Assembly (NCBI RefSeq): GCF_000735585.1
Contig: NZ_JNNO01000015.1
Location: 18,358 to 82,357 of the forward strand
Length of the DNA stretch: 64,000 nt
From: Devosia sp. LC5
GTDB taxonomy: Bacteria > Pseudomonadota > Alphaproteobacteria > Rhizobiales > Devosiaceae
Direction of reading: 5' to 3'
Positions 54,351 to 63,396 of the stretch are shown here, piece after piece. The notes beneath the pieces were generated by a model, which was given only the letters and a program-made list of their open reading frames with translations, did not search any database and was not told the DNA's origin. A program made the translations under genes and the position numbers. Numbering within the stretch: the first letter of the stretch is position 1; every line of letters starts with the position of its first letter.

Positions 54351-55631
54351 CTAACCGCCCGTCGTCGGCAGCGTCAGATCGCCCGAGGTCAATTTCCGCG
54401 CCGTGATGGCCGCATCGGCCCGCTCGCGCGGCAGCTCGAGGCTGGTCCATACACTCACCAAAGCATGGCGCAGCTCGAAGATCATCTCGTCGGTATGCAG
54501 CGGCGTCGGGGTAATGCGCAGCCGCTCGGTGCCCTTGGGCACGGTGGGGTAGTTGATCGGCTGGATATAGATATTGTGCTTGTCGAGCAGCATGTCGCTG
54601 GCCGCCTTGCATTGGCGCGCGTCGCCCACGATCAGCGGCACGATGTGGGTTTCGGTTTCCATTACCGGTAGGCCCGCATCGGCCAGGATTGCCTTGGTCA
54701 GCCGGGCCTGGCGCTGGTGCAGCATGCGCTCCTGCCCATTGCCCTTGAGATGTTCGATCGACGCCCGCGCCGCCGCACACAAGGCTGGGGGCAGGGCGGT
54801 GGTGAAGATGAATTCGGGCGCGTAGGAACGCACCGCATCCACGATGGCCCGATTGGCCGCGATATAGCCGCCCATCGTGCCAAAACCCTTGGCCAGCGTG
54901 CCCTCAATGATATCGATGCGCTCCATCAGCCCGTCGCGCTCGGCAATGCCGCCGCCGCGCGGGCCATACATGCCCACGGCATGGACTTCATCGATATAGG
55001 TCAGCGCGCCGAATTCCTCGGCCAGGTCGCAGATTTCCTTGATCGGGGCGATGTCGCCATCCATCGAATAGATGGATTCAAAGCAGATCAGCTTGGGTCG
55101 CTTGCGATCCACCTGCATCAGCAATTCGCGCAGATGCGCCACGTCATTGTGCCGGAAGATGACCTTCTGCATGCCCGATTGGCGCACGCCCTGGATCATC
55201 GAGGCATGGTTGAGCTGGTCGGAGAAGATCACGCAATCGGGCAAGAGCCGCGCAATGGTCGAAATCGCTGCCTCATTGGACACAAAGCCCGAGGTGAATA
55301 CCAGCGCCGCTTCCTTGCGGTGCAGATCGGCCAGCGAACGTTCCAGCTCCACCAGCGGGCGGTTTGTGCCCGAAATATTGCGCGTGCCACCGGCGCCAAC
55401 GCCCAGCTTGCCGGCGGTGTCCTGCATCGCGGCAATGACCTTTTCGTGCTGGCCCATGCCCAGGTAATCATTGGAGCACCAGATGGTGATCTCGCGCGCA
55501 TTGTCGGCATCGTCGCGATAGATGGCCTTGGGGAAGTGTCCGGCCACCCGTTCGAGATCGGCGAAAACGCGATAGCGTTTTTCTGCCCGCAGCGTATCCA
55601 CTGCGTCTTCGAAGATACCGCGATAGTCCAT
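54351..55631 (-). CDS. hemA: 5-aminolevulinate synthase
   Basis: A 426-residue PLP enzyme that condenses glycine and succinyl-CoA, the first step of haem and tetrapyrrole synthesis in alphaproteobacteria. The PLP Lys is Lys248 in [12 protein letters not shown], the same number as in Rhodobacter. Glycine-rich [13 protein letters not shown] and the [14 protein letters not shown] motif are present. Length is standard. An FNR/FixK-type palindrome lies 85-98 bases upstream, so oxygen-dependent control is likely. It also supplies precursor for the siroheme made by CysG. Confidence 0.96.
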   Translation of the reverse strand: MDYRGIFEDAVDTLRAEKRYRVFADLERVAGHFPKAIYRDDADNAREITIWCSNDYLGMGQHEKVIAAMQDTAGKLGVGAGGTRNISGTNRPLVELERSLADLHRKEAALVFTSGFVSNEAAISTIARLLPDCVIFSDQLNHASMIQGVRQSGMQKVIFRHNDVAHLRELLMQVDRKRPKLICFESIYSMDGDIAPIKEICDLAEEFGALTYIDEVHAVGMYGPRGGGIAERDGLMERIDIIEGTLAKGFGTMGGYIAANRAIVDAVRSYAPEFIFTTALPPALCAAARASIEHLKGNGQERMLHQRQARLTKAILADAGLPVMETETHIVPLIVGDARQCKAASDMLLDKHNIYIQPINYPTVPKGTERLRITPTPLHTDEMIFELRHALVSVWTSLELPRERADAAITARKLTSGDLTLPTTGG

Positions 55632-55688
55632 TCGAACGTCCCTTTATGCCCCGCCGCGGCCGATCCTTTGCCGGTCTGGCAGAATAGA

Positions 55689-55729
55689 AGAGTACCTAAT
55701 CCCGGCGGCCAGCCATTGACATAGGTCAA
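55689..55729 (-). promoter_or_regulatory. FNR/FixK-type box and promoter of hemA
   Basis: TTGACATAGGTCAA at 55716-55729 is a perfect dyad TTGAC-N4-GTCAA, close to the FNR/FixK consensus TTGAT-N4-ATCAA. On the minus strand TACTCT at 55694-55689 can serve as the -10 box. A start near 55682 would centre the site at about -41, the class II activator position. Rhodobacter hemA is regulated by FnrL, which supports the reading. Confidence 0.78.
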
Positions 55730-55891
55730 TTCGCCGCGCGGCTTGCGGGGGCCGTCCCGATGGGGCGATCGCGAGCAATTCAGACTCATTCTAAAGTGCA
55801 ACGCCCTTGCTGCCAATGCTTTGCTTGCACTTTGGTGAGCCGCCTTGCACACGCCTCCGCCCCACGCTAACACTCCGGCGGAGGAGCTGCC

Positions 55892-56662
55892 ATGACGCGA
55901 TTTGCCCAATATCCCAGCCTGACCGGCATGCCGGTCGTCATCTCCGGTGGTGCTTCCGGCATCGGGGAAAGCCTGGTGCGCAACTTTGCCGCCCAGGGCG
56001 CCAGGGTCGGCTTCGTCGATATCGCGCTCGATGCCGGTGAAAAGCTCGCGGCCGAACTGGCCGGGCAGGGGCACCAGGTGCTGTTCACGCCCTGCGACGT
56101 CACCGAAACCGAAACCTATCAGGCAGCCATTGCCGGCTTTGCTGCTGCTCATGGCGATGCTCTGGCCTTGGTCAACAACGCCGCCCATGACCAGCGTCAC
56201 GATTGGGCCGATGTCACCCCCGCCTATTGGGATGACCGCATGGCAGTCAATCTCAAGCATGCCTTCTTCGCCATTCAGGCCGTCGCGCCGGGCATGGTCC
56301 GTGCCGGGCGCGGCTCGATCATCAATACCGGTTCGATCAGCTGGATGATCATGTCCTCCCGCATCCCCATCTACGAAACCGCCAAGGCCGCCACTCACGG
56401 GCTCACGCGCGCCATGGCGCGCGAACTGGGCGGCTCGGGCATCCGGGTCAATTCCCTGGTCCCCGGCTGGGTCATGACCGAGCGGCAATTGACCCATTGG
56501 CTCGATGCCGAAGGCGAGAAGCTGATCGATCAGAACCAGGTGCTGGCCGGCCGGGTCTATCCCGACGATATTGCCCGCATGGCCCTGTTCCTTGCCGCCG
56601 ATGACAGCGCGATGATTTCGGCCCAGCAATTCGTCGTCGATGGCGGCTGGGCCAATGCTTGA
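55892..56662 (+). CDS. SDR family oxidoreductase, XylB-like aldose dehydrogenase
   Basis: A 256-residue short-chain dehydrogenase. NAD binding is at VVISGGASGIGESLV, the NNAAH motif is LALVNNAAHD, and the catalytic Ser and Tyr-x3-Lys are in NTGSISW and YETAKAATHG. Blocks such as HDWADVTPAYWDDRMAVNLK parallel Caulobacter D-xylose 1-dehydrogenase, so an aldose substrate is plausible. There are no neighbouring sugar genes here. The ATG at 55892 follows GGAGGAG. Confidence 0.87.
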   Translation: MTRFAQYPSLTGMPVVISGGASGIGESLVRNFAAQGARVGFVDIALDAGEKLAAELAGQGHQVLFTPCDVTETETYQAAIAGFAAAHGDALALVNNAAHDQRHDWADVTPAYWDDRMAVNLKHAFFAIQAVAPGMVRAGRGSIINTGSISWMIMSSRIPIYETAKAATHGLTRAMARELGGSGIRVNSLVPGWVMTERQLTHWLDAEGEKLIDQNQVLAGRVYPDDIARMALFLAADDSAMISAQQFVVDGGWANA

Positions 56663-56763
56663 ACATCATTGCCGTTCATCACTTGTTCAGCATATGTGAT
56701 TCATCACCTTCCTGCCGCATTCCATCCGCAAAACGGGCACTTAATCCTTCAGGGGGACAATTG

Positions 56764-57426
56764 ATGAAATCCAAGATTCTCGTGGCTCTTGCCGCGACAC
56801 TGGCGCTGACCGCTTGCACCACCAATCCCTATACCGGTGAATCCCAGCTCTCCAACACCGCCGGCGGCGCGCTGATCGGTACGGGTGGCGGCGCTATTGC
56901 CGGCGCCCTGGTGGGTGCAGCCGTGGGCGGCGATCCGCGCGTTGGCGCCCTGATCGGCGCTGGCGTGGGTGGCCTGACCGGTGCGGCCATCGGCAGCTAT
57001 ATGGATCAGCAAGAGGCCGAATTGCGCGCCCAGCTGCAGGGCACCGGCGTTTCGGTGACCCGCGTTGGCCAGCAGATCATCCTCAACATGCCGTCCAACA
57101 TCACCTTCGCCACCGACCAGTCGAATGTGCAGCCCCAGTTCAACCAGACCCTGGTCTCGGTCGCGCTGGTGCTCAAGAAGTTCGACAAGACCATTGTTGA
57201 CGTCTATGGCCACACCGATAGCCAGGGCGATGACAATTATAATCTGTCGCTGTCCCAGCGCCGCGCCGTTTCGGTCGCCACGATCCTGGCCAACCAGGGC
57301 ATCGATCAGCGCCGCTTCTTCATCGAGGGCAAGGGCGAATCAAGCCCGATCGCATCCAACGCCACCGAACAGGGCCGCGCCCAGAACCGCCGCGTCGAAA
57401 TCCAGATTTCGCCCATCAACGGCTGA
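56764..57426 (+). CDS. OmpA-family lipoprotein with glycine zipper
   Basis: A 220-residue lipoprotein. The signal peptide ends in the lipobox LTAC (Cys ~19). A glycine-zipper segment (GGALIGTGGGAIAGALVGAA and further) spans ~37-80. A C-terminal OmpA peptidoglycan-binding domain has DVYGHTDSQGDDNYNLSLSQ then RRAVSVA. It probably tethers the outer membrane to peptidoglycan, as in YiaD-type proteins. The ATG at 56764 follows AGGGGG. A terminator lies 21 bases beyond the stop. Confidence 0.92.
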   Translation: MKSKILVALAATLALTACTTNPYTGESQLSNTAGGALIGTGGGAIAGALVGAAVGGDPRVGALIGAGVGGLTGAAIGSYMDQQEAELRAQLQGTGVSVTRVGQQIILNMPSNITFATDQSNVQPQFNQTLVSVALVLKKFDKTIVDVYGHTDSQGDDNYNLSLSQRRAVSVATILANQGIDQRRFFIEGKGESSPIASNATEQGRAQNRRVEIQISPING

Positions 57427-57446
57427 TCGGTCCATTTTACGATATG

Positions 57447-57476
57447 AAAAGCGCGGCCTCGGTGCCGCGCTTTTTT
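57447..57476. terminator. Bidirectional intrinsic terminator
   Basis: AAAAGCGCGGC (57447-57457) pairs with GCCGCGCTTTT (57464-57474) around CTCGGT, followed by more T on the plus strand and preceded by AAAA for the minus strand. It lies between the convergent OmpA and 99-residue membrane protein genes; the latter's TAA overlaps the T-run. Confidence 0.9.
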
Positions 57477-57774
57477 ATTGCGCCGGGGCCACGGGTTCCA
57501 CCACCGGGGCCGATGTCGGCGTCGCCGGCTGCACATCACTTCCCGGCGCGCCGTTGAACAACTGCAGGATCAGCAGCACCGCAATCACGATCGCCAGCCC
57601 CACCACGCCATAGAGCCACCAATTGGTCGGCCCCGTCGCGCCCACGGTCTCGTCATGCTCGCCCGCCACCTTGATCGGCGTGTCACCCGGCACCTCGATG
57701 CGTGCGCCATTCTCATCGATCAGATTGTCCACATTCGCCACAGTCGGCGTCGGAGTCTTGGGTATATTAGCCAT
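57475..57774 (-). CDS. Small single-pass membrane protein, unknown function
   Basis: A 99-residue protein with an acidic N-terminal cytoplasmic part (ANVDNLIDENGARIEVPGD), one membrane segment (WWLYGVVGLAIVIAVLLILQ) and a Pro/Ala-rich tail. Not recognised as a named family. The ATG at 57774 is clear. It is convergent with the OmpA lipoprotein and divergent from the PRC-barrel gene. Confidence 0.75.
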   Translation of the reverse strand: MANIPKTPTPTVANVDNLIDENGARIEVPGDTPIKVAGEHDETVGATGPTNWWLYGVVGLAIVIAVLLILQLFNGAPGSDVQPATPTSAPVVEPVAPAQ

Positions 57775-57931
57775 GTTTCTCTCCCCTGTTTTTCTGCCGA
57801 TTCAATGCCCGTTGGCCGTGGCGGTTCCCTGCGCCGGGCGGACGCGGTGGTTTCGATCACGCTTTTTCTATCTCGGAACCCAAGGGGAAAATCTCGCGTT
57901 GCCCTAGCATTCCAACGAAGAGGAGTTCGAA

Positions 57932-58321
57932 ATGGCTTACGACGACATTCGCAACCGCGACCCCGACGTCAAGGAGACCCACGATTTGATCGCGTCGGAC
58001 AAGGTCGAGGGCACCAAGGTCTACGATCCCGCTGGCGAGCACATTGGCTCCATCGAGCGCATCCTGGTGGAAAAGCGCAGCGGCAAGGTGTCCTATGCCG
58101 TCCTCAGCTTCGGCGGCTTCCTTGGCATGGGCCACGACCATTACCCACTCCCCTGGAGCAAGCTGAACTATGACGAAAGCCTGGGCGGCTACCGGGTCGA
58201 TGTCACCAAGGACCAGCTTGAAGGCGCACCCAGATACGACATCGAAGACGACGATTACTGGACCGCCGAAAACGGCCGCCGCGTCTACGACTATTACGGG
58301 GTCGCCCCCTACTGGCTCTAA
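57932..58321 (+). CDS. PRC-barrel domain protein
   Basis: A 129-residue soluble protein with one PRC-barrel at ~18-95: LIASDKVEGTKVYDPAGEHI, VSYAVLSFGGFLGMGHDHYP and PWSKLNYDESLGGYRVDV. An acidic, Tyr-rich tail follows (DIEDDDYWTAENG). Such proteins are often stress-induced in alphaproteobacteria; the role is unknown. GAGGAG precedes the ATG. Confidence 0.88.
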   Translation: MAYDDIRNRDPDVKETHDLIASDKVEGTKVYDPAGEHIGSIERILVEKRSGKVSYAVLSFGGFLGMGHDHYPLPWSKLNYDESLGGYRVDVTKDQLEGAPRYDIEDDDYWTAENGRRVYDYYGVAPYWL

Positions 58322-58419
58322 CACCGCCAGAAATGAGCCATGCACAACCGGCGTCCTCCGGGGCGCCGGTTTTCTACGTCACCAGCCAACACGGCAGTCA
58401 ATTTCAGGGAAAATCTGAA

Positions 58420-58494
<75 letters not shown>

Positions 58495-58675
58495 ATCTGC
58501 GCGGCAGGGCTAAGCCCGGTGCGGCGACGGGCGCTCTAGTGCCATAGGCCAAACCTCGACGCAAGGCCAAAAAGCGCATATCAACCTGCAAGTGCCAACC
58601 TGAGGTCAAGGGAGGAAAGCCGCAGGCCGGCTTTTCACCACAAACCTTGCGAGAACATGGGCTAACGCCGGACTG

Positions 58676-58840
58676 ATGAGCAAATCCGAACAGGCAGCGC
58701 AGCGCGAGCAAAGACTGGCCGCCAAGCTGCGCGAAAATCTCAAACGCCGTAAGGGCCAGCTCAAGGCCCGTGCCGATGCCGATACGCGTTCGCCCCAGAT
58801 CGATCCGGCCGCCCAGGAGAAAACGGGCAATAAACCGTAA
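58676..58840 (+). CDS. Short basic protein upstream of murA
   Basis: A 54-residue open frame from ATG at 58676 to TAA at 58840. It reads MSKSEQAAQREQRLAAKLRE, then NLKRRKGQLKARADADTRS. The central LRENLKRRKGQ segment is strongly basic and helical. Short proteins with such a motif sit in front of murA in other alphaproteobacteria, which supports it as real. No function is known. It is followed by 231 bases before murA. Confidence 0.72.
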   Translation: MSKSEQAAQREQRLAAKLRENLKRRKGQLKARADADTRSPQIDPAAQEKTGNKP

Positions 58841-59071
58841 ACCATTTTCGGGCTGAATTGACCCTCACGCCACAGGGTCGAAATCGCCACCATGTTTTCG
58901 ACAAATCCGGCAGACATTTAACACCATGGAACGACCGGTTGTGATTCCAGCACAATCTCCCGTGTTCCGGGCCTGAGCCGCATCGCCCGCCTTGTTGGGG
59001 GGACACGATTCGGCTATTGAGGCCAACTCTCACCTCAGGGGCGTTTCCCGCTCCGCTTAAGGATATCCAGG

Positions 59072-60364
59072 ATGGATCGCATTCGTTTGGTCGGCGGCAA
59101 TGAACTGCACGGGGAAATCGTCATCTCCGGCGCCAAGAATGCCGCACTGCCGCTGATGATCGCCTCGCTTTTGACCGATGAGCCCCTGGTGCTGCAAAAT
59201 GTGCCGCGCCTCGCCGACGTCAAACAGCTCGAGCGCATCCTTGAAAACCACGGCGTCGATATTGCCGTGCATGGGCGCCGCCGCGGCGAGGAAGAGGGCG
59301 TGGGCCAGCGCATGACCTTCCATGCCGCCGATATCGTCGACACCACCGCGCCCTATGATCTGGTCTCCAAGATGCGCGCCAGCTTCTGGGTCATCGGCCC
59401 CCTGCTGGCGCGCGAGCATAATGCCCGCGTTTCCCTGCCGGGCGGCTGCGCCATCGGCACGCGGCCCGTCGATCTCTTCCTCTTCGGCCTCAAGGAACTG
59501 GGCGCTGAAATCGACATCGACGAAGGCTATGTCGTGGTCAAGGCGCCCAAGGGCGGCCTCAAGGGTGCCCATATCGTCTTCCCCAAAGTGTCGGTCGGCG
59601 CCACCCACACCATCATGATGGCCGCGACGCTCGCCAAGGGCACGACCATTATCGAGAATGCCGCCCAGGAGCCCGAAATCACCAATGTCGCCGAATGTCT
59701 TGTCGCCATGGGCGCCAAGATCTCCGGCATCGGCACCCGCACGCTGACCATTGAAGGCGTCGACAAGCTGCATGGCGCCACGGTCGATGTCATTCCCGAC
59801 CGCATCGAAACTGGCACCTTCGCCATGGCGACCGCAATGACAGGCGGCAACGTACTGCTCAAGGGCGCCCGCGCCCAGCATCTGGAAGCCGCGCTCGACG
59901 TTCTGGGCAAGACCGGTACGGTGATCACCCCGGAAGCCGATGGCCTGCGTGTCTATCGCAACGGCAATGGCATCCAGCCGGTCGATATCGAAACCGATCC
60001 CTTCCCCGGCTTTCCGACGGACCTGCAGGCCCAGTTCATGGCGTTGATGACCATGAGCTCGGGCACCAGCCAGATTCGCGAAACCATCTTCGAAAACCGC
60101 TACATGCATGTGGCCGAACTGGCCCGCTTCGGCGCCGATATCACCGTCGATGGCCAGGTCGCCACCGTCACCGGCAAGTCGCAGCTCAAGGGCGCCCAGG
60201 TGATGGCAACCGATCTGCGCGCCTCGGTCTCGCTGGTCATTGCCGGCCTCGCCGCCAAGGGCGAAACCGTGGTCAACCGCATCTATCATCTGGATCGCGG
60301 TTTCGAGCGTCTCGAAGACAAGCTGAGCCGCTGCGGCGCCGAAATCGAACGGCTCGCCGGCTAG
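59072..60364 (+). CDS. murA: UDP-N-acetylglucosamine 1-carboxyvinyltransferase
   Basis: A 430-residue EPSP-synthase-fold enzyme that commits UDP-GlcNAc to peptidoglycan synthesis. The N-terminus is [20 protein letters not shown], with AKNAALPLM. The catalytic and fosfomycin-target Cys126 is in [15 protein letters not shown], so the enzyme should be fosfomycin-sensitive by this criterion. Length is standard. Confidence 0.97.
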   Translation: MDRIRLVGGNELHGEIVISGAKNAALPLMIASLLTDEPLVLQNVPRLADVKQLERILENHGVDIAVHGRRRGEEEGVGQRMTFHAADIVDTTAPYDLVSKMRASFWVIGPLLAREHNARVSLPGGCAIGTRPVDLFLFGLKELGAEIDIDEGYVVVKAPKGGLKGAHIVFPKVSVGATHTIMMAATLAKGTTIIENAAQEPEITNVAECLVAMGAKISGIGTRTLTIEGVDKLHGATVDVIPDRIETGTFAMATAMTGGNVLLKGARAQHLEAALDVLGKTGTVITPEADGLRVYRNGNGIQPVDIETDPFPGFPTDLQAQFMALMTMSSGTSQIRETIFENRYMHVAELARFGADITVDGQVATVTGKSQLKGAQVMATDLRASVSLVIAGLAAKGETVVNRIYHLDRGFERLEDKLSRCGAEIERLAG

Positions 60365-60389
60365 GCCCACCCAATATCGGCAGGCGCTG

Positions 60390-61526
60390 TTAATCCAGCG
60401 TCTGCCGATACCGCATCATCGCCACCACCGAGATCACGCCCACGATCACGGCCAGCGCGAAAAACTCGCCGCCCAGATCCCAGCTATCGGCTCCTTTCAA
60501 CATCACCATGCGCACCAGCCGGATGAAATGCGTCGCCGGCACCGCCGTGCCCAGGCCCTGCGCCCAGCCGGGCATGCCGGCAAAGGGGAACATGAAGCCC
60601 GAGAGCAGGATCGAGGGCAGGATGGTGAAAAAGCTCAGCTGCATGGCCTGCATCTGGTTGCGTGCCAGTGTCGAGATCAGAAAGCCCAGCGCCAGATTGC
60701 CCAGGATGAACAGGTTGAAGCCGATGAAGAAGGCCATGAATGTGCCCTCGAACGGCACGCCGAACAACGCAAACGCGGCCACCAGGAACACCGCCGTCTG
60801 CACATAGCCCACCAGCACATAGGGCAGGATCTTGCCCAGCATCACCTCGAACGGCCGCACGGGCGTCGAAATCAGCATTTCCATCGTGCCGCGCTCGCGC
60901 TCCTTGACGATGGCGACCGCAGTGATCATCACCATGGTCATCGAGAGGATGATGGCGAGCAGCCCCGGCACGATATTGGTCGAGGTCTTGCCCTCCGGAT
61001 TATAGGCCCGGTGCACGATGACGCCGAACGGGGCAGGGGAGCCCGCCACCTGAGCCAGCGGCCCGGTCAATGTCTGGCTTACCGCGCCCGCAACGATCCC
61101 GCTCAGCGCCGCGGCCGCGCCGCCAACCGCCGATGGATCCGCCGCATCGGCTGCCACCAGAATATCGGGCTGCCGTCCCCGCACCACATCGCGCTCGAAA
61201 TTGGCCGGGATGACCACGACGAAATTGGCGCTGCCGCGCCGTAACGCGTCCTCGCCCTGATCCGGGCCATGCACGACGCCTTCAAAATCGAAATAGCCCG
61301 AAATCTGCATCCCGGCCAGCACCGCGCGCACGATCGGGCCGTCGTCATTGACCTCGACCAGCGTGGGCAGGTGGCGCGGATCGGCATTGATGGCAAAGCC
61401 GAACAGCAGCAATTGGATGATGGGCAGGCCGATCATCATGGCAAAGGTGACGCGGTCGCGCCGCATCTGGATGAATTCCTTCAGCAGCACCGCCCCAAAG
61501 CGCGACAACGAGAAGAACCGGTTCAT
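60390..61526 (-). CDS. ABC-2 type exporter permease (YbhR/YhhJ-like)
   Basis: A 378-residue permease. One N-terminal membrane segment (FAMMIGLPIIQLLLFGFAIN) is followed by a large periplasmic domain and five C-terminal segments (IVPGLLAIILSMTMVMITAV and others). The KERERGTMEMLISTPVRP motif is diagnostic of ABC-2 exporters. It overlaps the ATPase gene by 4 bases and ends a tetR-HlyD-ATPase-permease operon. Only one permease is present, whereas E. coli ybhFSRG encodes two. Confidence 0.92.
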   Translation of the reverse strand: MNRFFSLSRFGAVLLKEFIQMRRDRVTFAMMIGLPIIQLLLFGFAINADPRHLPTLVEVNDDGPIVRAVLAGMQISGYFDFEGVVHGPDQGEDALRRGSANFVVVIPANFERDVVRGRQPDILVAADAADPSAVGGAAAALSGIVAGAVSQTLTGPLAQVAGSPAPFGVIVHRAYNPEGKTSTNIVPGLLAIILSMTMVMITAVAIVKERERGTMEMLISTPVRPFEVMLGKILPYVLVGYVQTAVFLVAAFALFGVPFEGTFMAFFIGFNLFILGNLALGFLISTLARNQMQAMQLSFFTILPSILLSGFMFPFAGMPGWAQGLGTAVPATHFIRLVRMVMLKGADSWDLGGEFFALAVIVGVISVVAMMRYRQTLD

Positions 61527-62461
61527 GCCGCATCCCGCGCGAAATTATCGCGCGCCCCCGTCATGAGATAAATGAACGCCTCCTCCAGCCCCGCCGCCTG
61601 CAGACTCCAGCGATAGAGGCCCTTGGCCTCGTGTTGCCGCACCGTGCCTTCCAGCGCCGCCGCATCGGTCCCCGAGACATGCAGGGTCGAACCAAATCGC
61701 GCGATCTGCAGCACGCCGGGCTGCCCGGTAAGCTCGGCCTCGAGCGCGGCAAGGTCCGGCCCCTCCGCCCGCCACGTGGTCAGCCCCACCATTTTGGGAA
61801 TGTCGGCCGCCGGCCCGTCGATCAGCTTCTTGCCATAGGCGATATAGGTGATGAAATCGCACTGCACCGCTTCGTCCATGTAATGGGTCGAGACCAGTAC
61901 GGTGACACCGGCCTTGCTCAGCCGGCGGATCTCATCCCAGAAATCGCGCCGCGCCTTGGGATCGACGCCCGCCGTGGGCTCGTCCAGCAGCAGCAATTGC
62001 GGGTCGTGGATCAGGCAGGCCGCCAGTGCCAACCGCTGCTTCCAACCGCCCGACAGCGTGCCCGCCAATTGTCCCGAGCGGTCCGCCAGCCCCAGATCGG
62101 CCAGCGCGGCGCTCACCCGCTTGCTCCGGTCGGCAATTCCATACATCCGCGCCACGAAATCGAGATTTTCGCGAATGGTCAGGTCTTCATAGAGGCTGAA
62201 TTTCTGCGTCATATAGCCGACCTGCGTCTTGATCGCGGCGGCCTCCCGGCGCACATCGAAACCCAGGCACGTGCCTTGCCCCGCATCGGCCAGCAGCAGC
62301 CCGCACAGCATGCGGATCGTGGTCGTCTTGCCCGAGCCGTTCGGCCCCAGAAAGCCATAGATGGCGCCACGCGGCACCCGGATGTCGAAATGGTCGACCA
62401 CCAGCTTGTCGCCAAAGCTCTTGGTGAGCCCGGTCACGTCGATGACGTTTTCCCCGTTCAC
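61523..62461 (-). CDS. ABC-2 type exporter ATP-binding protein
   Basis: A 312-residue ATPase. Walker A is GFLGPNGSGKTTTIR, the signature is LSGGWKQRLALA and Walker B is LLLLDEPTAGVDP. A C-terminal ~80-residue extension follows. The GTG at 62461 (VNGENVIDVTGLTKSFGDK) overlaps the HlyD stop as GTGA. Earlier frames read into that gene. It energises the downstream permease. Confidence 0.92.
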   Translation of the reverse strand: MNGENVIDVTGLTKSFGDKLVVDHFDIRVPRGAIYGFLGPNGSGKTTTIRMLCGLLLADAGQGTCLGFDVRREAAAIKTQVGYMTQKFSLYEDLTIRENLDFVARMYGIADRSKRVSAALADLGLADRSGQLAGTLSGGWKQRLALAACLIHDPQLLLLDEPTAGVDPKARRDFWDEIRRLSKAGVTVLVSTHYMDEAVQCDFITYIAYGKKLIDGPAADIPKMVGLTTWRAEGPDLAALEAELTGQPGVLQIARFGSTLHVSGTDAAALEGTVRQHEAKGLYRWSLQAAGLEEAFIYLMTGARDNFARDAA

Positions 62462-63396
62462 CGCGTCACCGTTACCGGCTGGCCCGGCCGCAAATCTCCG
62501 GGCGCCTCGAGCTCGGCTTCCACCAGATAAACCAGCCGCCCGCGCTCTTCTTTTGAATAGATCACCGGTGGGGTGGTCTGCGGCTCGCTGGCAAAATAGG
62601 TGATTCTGGCGCTCATCGCTGCACAGCCATCGCACCCCACCTGCACCACGCCACCCACCGCCAGCGCCGAGCGCTCGGCTTCCGGCACGAAGAACCGCGC
62701 TTTGAGTGCCCCTTGGGGCAGGATTGACACTACCGGCGTGCCCGCCGCAGCAATCTCTCCCGCTGAATAGAACAATCGATCCACAATGCCGGCGACCGGC
62801 GCCACGGTCTGGCGATCCCTCAGGTCGAGCTGCGCCCTATTGGCATCGGCTGCCGCAGCCTCCAGCTCGGCCTCGGCCGCCACTTGCTGCGCATTGCGCG
62901 CCGGCAATTCGGCCACGCCCACTTGCGCAGTAAGTTGGGCCACCTGTGCCTCTGCCGAGGCCCGTGCCGCGCGGTCCTGTTCAACCCGCGCTTGCGTTGT
63001 CGTGCCTGCCGCCAGCAATTTTTCGCTGCGCGCCAGGTTCGATTGCGCCAACGCCAGATCCGACTGCGCCTTGGCCAGCGAGGCACGGATTACATCCACC
63101 TCCAGCGCCCGGCCGCCTGTCGTCAGATTATCGAGATTTGCCTCTGCCGATTGCCTGCGCGCCAGCGCCGCCGTCAACAGCGCCTGCTGCTGCGCATCGT
63201 CCTGGGCGAACAACATGTCACCCATGGCGACCGGCTCGCCCTCCGCCACCGCCATATCGGCAATGCGCCCGGCACCAACTGGCGCCACATAGACATAGTC
63301 TGCCTCCAGATATCCCGGGTACCCGGCCGCATCGCCCGCTCCGCCCGGCAGCAAGGCCATTATCGCCGCGAAAATACCTCCGAGGAAATCGCTCAT
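62458..63396 (-). CDS. HlyD-family periplasmic adaptor (YbhG-like)
   Basis: A 312-residue adaptor with an N-terminal hydrophobic segment (FLGGIFAAIMALLPGGAG), a short barrel-sandwich hybrid half (GYLEADYVYVAPVGAGRI), an Ala-rich coiled-coil hairpin (~80-190), and a C-terminal beta domain (APVAGIVDRLFYSAGEIAAA). A paired Cys in GCDGCAAMS is uncommon. It connects the ABC-2 pump to the periplasm or an outer-membrane channel. The start overlaps the TetR stop (ATGA). Confidence 0.9.
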   Translation of the reverse strand: MSDFLGGIFAAIMALLPGGAGDAAGYPGYLEADYVYVAPVGAGRIADMAVAEGEPVAMGDMLFAQDDAQQQALLTAALARRQSAEANLDNLTTGGRALEVDVIRASLAKAQSDLALAQSNLARSEKLLAAGTTTQARVEQDRAARASAEAQVAQLTAQVGVAELPARNAQQVAAEAELEAAAADANRAQLDLRDRQTVAPVAGIVDRLFYSAGEIAAAGTPVVSILPQGALKARFFVPEAERSALAVGGVVQVGCDGCAAMSARITYFASEPQTTPPVIYSKEERGRLVYLVEAELEAPGDLRPGQPVTVTR

